DNA of 64,000 bases from Cryptomeria japonica (Eukaryota; Streptophyta; Pinopsida; Cupressales; Cupressaceae): positions 463,846,072-463,910,071 of the forward strand of contig NC_081406.1 in the NCBI RefSeq assembly GCF_030272615.1, given 5' to 3'. A program made the position numbers and the translations under genes. The notes under the pieces were generated by a model, which saw only the letters and a list, made by a program, of their open reading frames with translations, was not told where the DNA came from and ran no database searches. Positions 56,592 through 64,000 of the stretch are shown here, piece after piece (position 1 is the first letter of the stretch; each line of letters starts with the position of its first letter).

Positions 56592-58261
56592 TCATTGATT
56601 ACTTTTGTTGAGTCCATCAAGGGTCAGTTGTCTGCCCTTTGCAATGTCCCTGGCCATAACCTTGTGTCTCAAGACTCTTTCTAAGGGTCTGCCTACTTTA
56701 TTTTCAGTTCCCCCCACATCTGCTTTCTTGGCCTTGGCTTTCTTCTTCTGGGTTATCCATTCTTCATTATTTGTTCGAGGGGATCCCGAAGGAGACACTT
56801 TCAATAGAGTTCTCAAGGAGTTTCTTGGGTGAGCAGGTCTATCCACCATAGTAGGGGAGAGAGGAGGTGTTGAGGTAGGCAGCTTAAACTCAACCCCAAG
56901 AGGCATATCCATAACCAGGGTGGAGGCATGAAGGGAAGAGGCTCTGGGGGAAGTAGAGGGCATGATGGATATGCCATCCGACAAACGAGGAAGTGGGAGG
57001 GGGTTGGGGAACAAGTTGAGATTTATCACCCATGGGATCTCACCTTCTTTCAGGGGGATGCTAGGGTTATCAGTTTTGACAGGGTCCACGGGGGATTTTA
57101 GAATTTCTAGGATCTTGTCTGTGAGGGGGTAATCCTCAGATATTTCATTCACAGTAGTCAACTCTAGAGGAGTCGATGATGATGGTTTACTAGGGTTGAT
57201 GGGATCAACCCAGATAGCCTTATTTTTGAGCTTGGGTTCAGCAGCCACAGGGGCTTTAACTTAGTATAGGAATGGCCTTGATTATTGCATTTCTGGCAAA
57301 AAAGGGTAGCATTTTCATACACAATATCCTGGGACCATTTTCCCCATTTTGATTTTAGGGAAATGAAATTTGGGAGAGCCTTGTTAATAGTAACATTAAC
57401 ACAAAAGAGAGCGTACACCAACCTGGATTTATTGAGGGTGTCTGAGTCTGCTGAGACAAAGCTGCCAAATGAGTCCGCTATCCAGCGGAAGATTTGTTCA
57501 TCCCATAACTCCAGCGGGAGACCAGGGAGCCTAATCACAACCAATGCCATGCGGTTTAGTTCTGTTGAGGGTTCAAAACCTGGCTTCCATTTAGCCATGG
57601 TTAGGAAATGCTTGCCATAAGCCCATGAGCCTGTCAAGACATAGATTAGGTCCTCCTCACCATTGAACTTGAATAGAAAGAGTCCCCCCGACATTGCTGA
57701 TATATCAAGGCTTCCTTTAAGCTTCCATCGAGATTTTGCTCATCGTTTGACCATGCCAATAGATGGTCTAAAGGAGAAGAATCGACCAACTATTGCCAAG
57801 TGAAGGGAAGAGGTGATTCTATCCATAAGATTGTACGGGAGCTTGATCTTCGTTCCGTCTTCCATTTGGGAAAAATTGGCCATAACAACTTCAGGGATCG
57901 AAATTGTGGACCCAAGGAGGGAGTTCTTCCAGCTAGACTTGGGATTCTCCTTCACAAGCTCTACATCCTCTTGTCCGGCAGAAGTTTCCAGTCTGGAATG
58001 TGGTATATTCCTCTCTTCACCATTCAGGCCAGAATTAGTTAGAACTGGCGAAGTGGAAGGGGTGTGAAAACTGGTGTTTTCTTCCATATGACCCACAAAC
58101 CGTGGGGTCCCTGCAGCCAGAACATTGTATGTGTTTTGACCATGGTATCGGGTATGGGGTCCAGTTGCAGAGAGGGGGGGACCTCCCCAGAGGGGGTGGT
58201 CGTCCAGGAGATCAGATTCAAACAAGGGGAAGGCAGGAGCATTGCAGAGCGGGTTGCACAT
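56592..58261 (-). pseudogene. LINE ORF1 protein
   Basis: Nucleic-acid-binding protein of plant L1 elements. After a Pro/Ser-rich start (MCNPLCNAPAFPLF) and NFSQMEDGTKIKLPYNLMD, a stop (TGA near 57740, Arg likely) precedes the DUF4283-like domain: GGLFLFKFNGEEDLIYVLTG, WKPGFEPSTELNRMALVVIR, PLELWDEQIFRWIADSFGSF, then a knuckle ATLFCQKCNNQGHSY. A frameshift near 57255 leads to a long Pro/Ser-rich tail (57248-56592), ending LTLDGLNKSNQ close to the endonuclease start. Confidence 0.84.
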
Positions 58262-58276
58262 ATTCCATTTATGTTT
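58262..58276. repeat. LINE target-site duplication, right
   Basis: ATTCCATTTATGTTT, identical to 50261-50275. Confidence 0.9.
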
Positions 58277-58879
58277 ATTTGTATTCTAACTTTTTATAAT
58301 CTTTGTTGAAGTAGAAGCTATATAATTACTTGAGAAAATTAATAATCTTATGTAGGTGTCCTTTAACTACAATATAGCCTATAACAAAATCAACACTCTC
58401 CTTCAAGAAATACTCCAAAATTCAATATAATTCCTACACAAATATATATTAAAAAAGAAGCTCGAATTACAATTATGTCTCCAAGAAATGAAGGTATGCA
58501 ACTATTTCTTCTCTCTCTTATATATCTCCCAATTATTCTCTCCCAATTATTCTTAGAACACGATTTCCATTATTACATATGTATCTTTTGCATAAATCTA
58601 CTTCGGGCCATGAAGACATCATATTGCTATTATACCAGTAGTAGTTTTCAAGCATTATTAAATGGTTTTATACAATAAACATATTTTTATAATGTTTTCA
58701 ATTAAATTATATTACAACCACTTACATTTCTTGTAGTTTTTACCCTGCACTTCCATGTAATACCAAACCATATCTTTTCTAGTAACCATTGCACCGAGGT
58801 TCAAGTGCTAGTACTATATATATTTTTATTTTTTATATTTTATTTGAATTATTGACAAACTTTCTGTGTGTGGATCCCT
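58277..58879. other. A/T-rich flank right of the LINE
   Basis: About 600 bp. Its end (GAATTATTGACAA, CTTTCT, GTGGATCCCT near 58845-58878) recurs at 63125-63160. Open frames are short and unsupported. Confidence 0.6.
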
Positions 58880-60720
58880 AAACCAAAATAAACCCTAACC
58901 CTTTCACTAAACCAAAGTGAACCCGAACCCTGAATTAGACCAAATCTAAACCATAAGCCAAGTCAAACCTTAACACTAAACCAAATTGAATTGAAAACAA
59001 AATTGAATTATAACCTAACTTTAAACCATATTGAACCCTAACCCTAAACAAATTTTAACTTTAGCAATAAACCTAATTGAACATTAAACCAAACTAAACC
59101 CTATTGAACTTTAACACTAAACTAAGTTGAACACTATCTATAAAACTAATTAAACCTTAACCCTAAACCAAACTAAATCACAACCAAAACTTAATACCAA
59201 ATTGAATTGTATCCCTAGAAACCAAATTGAACTCTAAACCTAACACTATACCAAAATGAATCCTAACCATAATTCATATTAAACACTATCACTAAACCAA
59301 ATTAAATACCAACTATAAAACTAATTAAATCATATACCAAATTAAAATATAACACTAAACCAAAACAAACCTTAACACTAAAAAACAAGGCCCTAACCCT
59401 ACTCGTAAACAAAATTGTACACTAACCCTAGTAATAAAGAAAATTAAACACTAACCCTAAACTAAATTGACCTCTACCCCTAACACCAAAATAAACCCTA
59501 GCCATAAAGCAAGTTGAATTCTAAATGCAAACCTAATTAAACTCTAATCCAAATGGAACCATAAACCTTACTATAAATAAAATTGAACCCTATCCTTACA
59601 ATAATTCTATATATAATCTTGATCCAAGAACTAAACCAAATTGAGCCCTAACCCTAAAGCTAATTCAGTAGTAGACCAAATTTAGTCTTACCCTAACCCT
59701 ATTGAATCCTAACCCTAAATTAAATGATATTAAATCTTGAGCATGAACTTAACTAAACCATAACTATAATACTAAGCCTAATTGAATGCTAACCCTAATA
59801 GTAAACTAAATTGAAAACTAAATCTAACCACAATCTTACACTAAATCAAATTAAAGCCAAACCATACACCAAATTGAATCATAACCCTAACACTAAACCA
59901 AATTGAACTATAACCCTAGAAACCAAATTAAATCCTATCCCTTATCCTAATTAAACACTTACTAGATTGAACCCTAAACTTAAATAAATACTAAACCAAA
60001 TTGAACTCTAATTCTAAATTTACACTAAACCAAATTTAATTGTTACTTTGTCCCAAATTCAATTCTAATCTTAACACTAAATCGAATCAAAATTCAATTC
60101 TAACTTTGTCCCAAATTCAACCCTCACACTAAACCAAAAAACCCTAACCCTATCACTAAACCAAAGTGAACCCTAAACCTAAACCAAACCAAATCTAAAT
60201 CATAAGCCAAATCAAAGCTTAACACTAAACCAAATCTCAAAATCCTAACCCTAAATAAAATTCAACCCTAACCATACTTGTAAACATATAATTGTGCCCT
60301 AACCCTAATAGTAAACCAAATTAAAAATAAACCTTAAATTTAAAGAACCCAAACTTGAAACAAAATTAAACACTAAACTAAATTCAACCCTACCCCTAAC
60401 TAAATCAAATAAAACCCTAACCCTAAATTAAATCATGCACTAACTCTTACAATAAACCTAATCAAAATCAACTTAAAACAAAATTAAGAAAAAATAATTG
60501 GTGAAGGGAACCTAAATAACCAACTTGAAATAAAGTTACACACTAAATCAAATCAAACTCCAACCCTAAATTAAATCATACCAAATAAAACCCTAAACCT
60601 AATCCTTACTGAATTAAGGCTACTATTTTATTCCCAATCCTAACTATAATTCTAAATCTAGAATTTAACCAAATGGAATCCTAAATCTAACACTATAGCA
60701 ATCCAATATATAACTATATA
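58880..60720. repeat. Degenerate telomere-like array II
   Basis: CCCTAACCCTAA runs mixed with CACTAAACCAAATTGAACC-type units over 1.8 kb. The part from about 59893 matches array I from 48136 in order and detail (for example CCTATCCCTTATCCTAATTAAACAC). Confidence 0.87.
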
Positions 60721-61265
60721 ATAATATATAATTTGAAATTAATTTATTTAATGTGATAAAACCATTTTTTCTTTAAAAATAGAGGCCTAGAAGGATATCT
60801 CTTGACTTACTCTATATAAATATATATAAGCTAGTTTTTATTTAGAAAAATGATTTGACATATTTATTTTTATTTATTTGAAATATAAAATCTAATATAA
60901 AATGTTAAATAGTCAATATAATTTACAATGTAGATTTAAATATAACATATTTTACCTAATTTAATGTAAAATGTATATAATTCAAAATGTAAAATTCAAG
61001 ATCTAATCTCAAACATAAATCATAATAATATTTTTTTATAATTCATCACCATTTCAAGAAAAATGACTTAAAATTTTAAAAAATAAAACCTAATATATAA
61101 TTGAAAATGTAAAATTCAAGATCCAATGTCAAACATAAATCACAATAATATTTTTTACAATTCATGACTATTTCAAGGAAAATGACATTAAATATTAAAA
61201 AATAAAATATGATAGGAATTACCAATTTTAATGTAAAATTTAAAAATACTAAACTTAATATATCC
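60721..61265. repeat. A/T-rich block, right copy of 48960-49540
   Basis: Follows array II as the left copy follows array I, including the two-copy 120-bp tandem repeat, then breaks off into telomere-like repeats at about 61265. Confidence 0.8.
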
Positions 61266-62335
61266 ATAACAATTTTAATGTAAATAACCCTAAACATTTT
61301 GTAAATCCTATCCATAATGCTAATCCTAACCCTAAACCTAACCATAATGTAAACACTAATATTAATCCTAACACTAACCCTTAACCCTAACCCTAAGCAT
61401 GATGTAAACCATAACCCTAGCTATAATATTAACATTAACCCTAACCCTAACGTGAACCATGATGTAAACCATAACCTTTACCATAGTCTTAACCACAACT
61501 CTAAACCATTATCCTTATCATAATCCCAACCTTAACCTAACCTAATCATAACCCTAAACCCTAACCCTAAAAATGGGGAATGGCTCTACAACCCTTAGGA
61601 TGCACCAATCATCTATTATAATATATTAATACTATATTAAGGGTATTAATATCTTGTTGCATCCAAAGGGCTGGATAGTTGTTTGCCTAAAATAACTCTA
61701 AACCTAACCCTAACCCTATCAATAATTCTAACCACGATGTCCTAACCATGATGTAAATCCTAACCCTAACCCTAACCATAACCATAACCATAATTATAAT
61801 CCTAAACCTAACTATAACCCAAACCCTAAACCCTAACCCAAGCAATAACCCTAACGCTAACCATGATGCAAATATTAACCCTAACTATAACCATGATATA
61901 AATACTAAAATTAATCCTAACACTAACCCTTAATCCTAACCCTAACCATGATGTAAACCCTAACCCTAGCCATAATCCTAACCATAACTGTAACCCTAAG
62001 CCTAACCATAAACCTAACCCTAACTCCAACACCAACCATGGTGTAAACCATAGCCCTAACCATAATCCTAACCATAACTCTAGACCTTAACCCTAACCTA
62101 ACCATAAACATAAACCCTAACCCGAACAATAACCCTTAGCCCTAAACCTAACCATGACATAAACCCTAAACTATGCCAACCCTAAACCTAACCATGCTAA
62201 CCCTAACCATTATCATAACCCTAAACCTAATCATAACCCTAAATCCAAACCATGATGTAAACCTTGTCATCACCATAACACTAACCTTAACCCTAACACT
62301 AACCATAACCATAATACATGCCATTAAATAAAGTT
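61266..62335. repeat. Telomere-like array III
   Basis: CCCTAACCCTAA clusters with recurrent AACCATGATGTAAACC and AACCATAACC units. Less decayed than arrays I and II: runs of three or more CCCTAA units occur (for example near 61757). Interrupted by a short element near 61575. Confidence 0.9.
61575..61690. mobile_element. Small MITE-like insertion in array III (tentative)
   Basis: About 115 bp of non-telomeric sequence with imperfect inverted ends: CTACAACCCTTAGGATGCACC near the left and TTGCATCCAAAGGGCTGGAT with GTTGT near the right. No clear target duplication. Confidence 0.4.
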
Positions 62336-62532
62336 TAATATATCTTACATTTTAGTATTTGCTTTGATCTTGCAACACATATATATTATTAAAAATAGTC
62401 TTAATAGATATATAAAATTTAATATATCTCCACCTAATGATAAAATAATATAATAATATATAATAATATTATAATATAATTTATTTTAATAAAAAGATAC
62501 TATATAATTATATATTAATTTATTTTATATTT
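62336..62532. other. A/T-rich sequence between array III and fold-back element
   Basis: TAATA-rich low-complexity DNA; no gene. Confidence 0.6.
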
Positions 62533-62707
62533 TAGCATATATATCTTAAATTTTAATTAAATCTATATAACATAGGCTGAGAGATATCCTTCGCGAGGGG
62601 CCTATTTCAATTTAGGGTGTCAAATTGATTAAAGATAGGCGCATTGAGAAGCATCTCTCTAGATGCATGTTATATAGATTAAATTAAAATTTAAGACATA
62701 CATGCTA
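62533..62707. mobile_element. Fold-back / MITE-like element
   Basis: Inverted repeats of 41 bp (62533-62573 and 62667-62707) that match at 38 of 41 positions surround 93 bp of unrelated sequence, which is markedly less A/T-rich (GATATCCTTCGCGAGGGGCC). No coding capacity; the target duplication is not clear. Confidence 0.75.
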
Positions 62708-63060
62708 GTTAAAATATAGAGTTAGATATAACATATTTTACATAATATTATTGTGAAATGTAAAAATCTAAAATCTAATATGTAATTCAAAATGTAAAAT
62801 TTAAGATTCAATGTCAAACATAAATCATATATATTAAGTTCAAAATAATACACCTCCAAATACATAATTCATTTAATTTTATTCATTAGTCTAGTTCTTA
62901 CCAAGAATTCAATATATTTATATAAAAAAAAAAGTATATGCAATTTATTTATTAAATTTTAAATACTATTTATTTTGTCTTTGCAATATTTACATTATCT
63001 TGTCAAATTATTTCCAAACAAATATTAGTTTAGCTTTAACCTATTTTTCAATTGATTTTG
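62708..63060. repeat. A/T-rich block, right copy of about 49640-50010
   Basis: Shares GAGTTAGATATAA, TTTACATAATATTAT and TTCAAAATAATACACCTC with the left copy. Relative to the left copy, array III and the fold-back element lie between the two parts. Confidence 0.8.
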
Positions 63061-63484
63061 TAAATGTTAAATACTCTTTATTTTATCTTTGTAATATTTA
63101 CACTGTCTTGTCTTTATTTTACCTGAATTATTGACAAGCTTTCTATCCCGTGGATCCCTATTCAAATCCTTTGTCTAGTTCATAGGATTATATATATTTT
63201 GTAGTGCCCTGCCAAGAAACCCTGAAGGGTTAAAGCTAAAATGCACCAATGGAGTGCAAATATGGTTTTTTTTAAACTTTAATAAACAACATTAAGATAC
63301 ATTGGAGTTATATAACGCTTAGATAACACAATGGAAGACTAAACGAACCTAAGGAGTTTCCCAACGAGATTGCGTAACTTAACACCTAACTCAACTCACG
63401 ACATTTGATCCAATTAAGCAAGATATCTTAATTACATGCTATTTCCTAAAACATGGATATAATTTGTTTAGTGAATTAGCATTA
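63061..63484. other. Sequence before the terminal minisatellite
   Basis: No gene, RNA gene or element that I can support. Confidence 0.5.
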
Positions 63485-64000
63485 CAGAAATTAGGAAGCG
63501 TTCATTTATTATGGTTGAAACATAGATAACCAATTGAGTTCATCCATTATAGCTAGAATGTACCTATTAAGATGAAGTTCATTTATTAAGGTTATAATAT
63601 GGATAAGCAATTGAGTTCATCCATTATAGTTAAAATATAGCTAATAAGATGGAGTTCATTTATTAAGGTTAAAATGTAGATAACCTATTGAGTTCATCCA
63701 TTATAGTTAGAATGTAGCTATTAAGATGAAGTTCACATATTAAGGTTGAAATGTAAATAGCATAACGAAGTTCATCCATTAGGGTTAAAATATATATAGC
63801 TTGATGAGTACATCCATTATAGTTAGAATGAAGTTCATTTATTAAGAATAAAATATAAATAAATAAATGAGTTCATCCAATTTAGTTAAAATATAGCTAT
63901 TATGATGAAGTTCATTTATTAATATTAAAATGTAAGTAACTAAATGAAGTTCATCCATTAGAATTACAATTTAGGTAATCTGATGAGTTCATCCAATAAT
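63485..64000. repeat. 38-39-bp minisatellite with two-unit higher order, open at right edge
   Basis: Alternating units A (GTTCATTTATTAAGGTTAAA followed by ATGTAGATAAC) and B (GTTCATCCATTATAGTTAGA followed by ATGTAGCTATTAAGATGA), giving a 77-bp pair. About six to seven pairs are visible and the array continues beyond the window. Confidence 0.9.

Larger units (their letters stand above)
50276..58261 (-). mobile_element. L1-type LINE, 8 kb
   Basis: Minus-strand non-LTR retrotransposon delimited by identical 15-bp target duplications. The order is ORF1 (nucleic-acid-binding), then endonuclease, RT, RNase H and, still inside the duplications, a further decayed gene. The 5' end falls exactly at an ATG, suggesting 5' truncation or loss of the untranslated region. 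A long poly(A) tail is not evident at the 3' end (50276), only short T runs on the plus strand. Frames are broken by many stops and shifts, so it is inactive. Confidence 0.88.

Noticed and set aside
61826-62129. Leu/Gly/Val-rich small proteins on the minus strand
   Set aside because: They are translations of telomere-like repeats (TTAGGG-derived L-G-L-G patterns).
58880-62335. A true chromosome end
   Set aside because: The repeats are degenerate, contain insertions, and are followed by other sequence up to the window edge.

Overview
The window is nuclear DNA of a land plant with a large, repeat-rich genome. The evidence is the element types: Tat/Ogre-like Ty3-gypsy and Ty1-copia retrotransposons, a plant L1-type LINE with an RNase H domain, a plant mobile domain (PMD) gene, and telomere-like CCCTAA-rich arrays. 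The species cannot be read from the sequence; a gymnosperm or another large-genome plant is only a guess. I see no host gene, tRNA, rRNA or CRISPR. Essentially every coding region is a decayed transposable element.

Layout. (1) 1-14194: 'gypsy1', a minus-strand Tat/Ogre-like element whose 3' LTR runs off the left edge. Its gag-pol lies at 429-6115. Its 5' LTR appears to span 6270-14194 (7.9 kb), carries an unrecognised sense-strand gene, and holds a 3.1-kb tandem duplication. (2) 14195-16193: 5' end of 'copia2' (gag, primer site, LTR), into which gypsy1 inserted. (3) 16268-41415: 'copia1', a minus-strand Ty1-copia element with matching 5-bp target duplications (CAAGT). (4) 16961-35507: 'gypsy2', a plus-strand Tat-like element inserted in the 3' LTR of copia1 with target duplication ACAAC. 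It has a single-frame gag-pol (21799-29208) and an antisense PMD gene (30532-32585). (5) 16194-16267 plus 41416-47831: 'element 3', a gypsy-like element with LTRs and a gag relic but no pol; copia2 and copia1 both sit in its 5' LTR. (6) 47832-64000: degenerate telomere-like arrays, an internal duplication, an 8-kb LINE insertion (50276-58261, 15-bp target duplication), a fold-back element, and a minisatellite at the right edge.

Nesting order inferred from the breakpoints: element 3 first, then copia2 and copia1 into its 5' LTR, then gypsy1 into copia2 and gypsy2 into copia1.

Most notable signals. The two ends of gypsy2 carry arrays of a 21-nt repeat with core TTAGCGC[A/G]T. They read in the sense direction upstream of gag and, on the opposite strand, upstream of the antisense PMD gene; where open, they encode a heptapeptide repeat L-A-[H/R]-x4. 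The in-frame stops of the elements are strongly biased to TAG (and TGA), and several replace expected Gln codons. Copies within the gypsy1 duplication show CAG/TAG differences directly. This fits cytosine-methylation-driven decay rather than indel decay.
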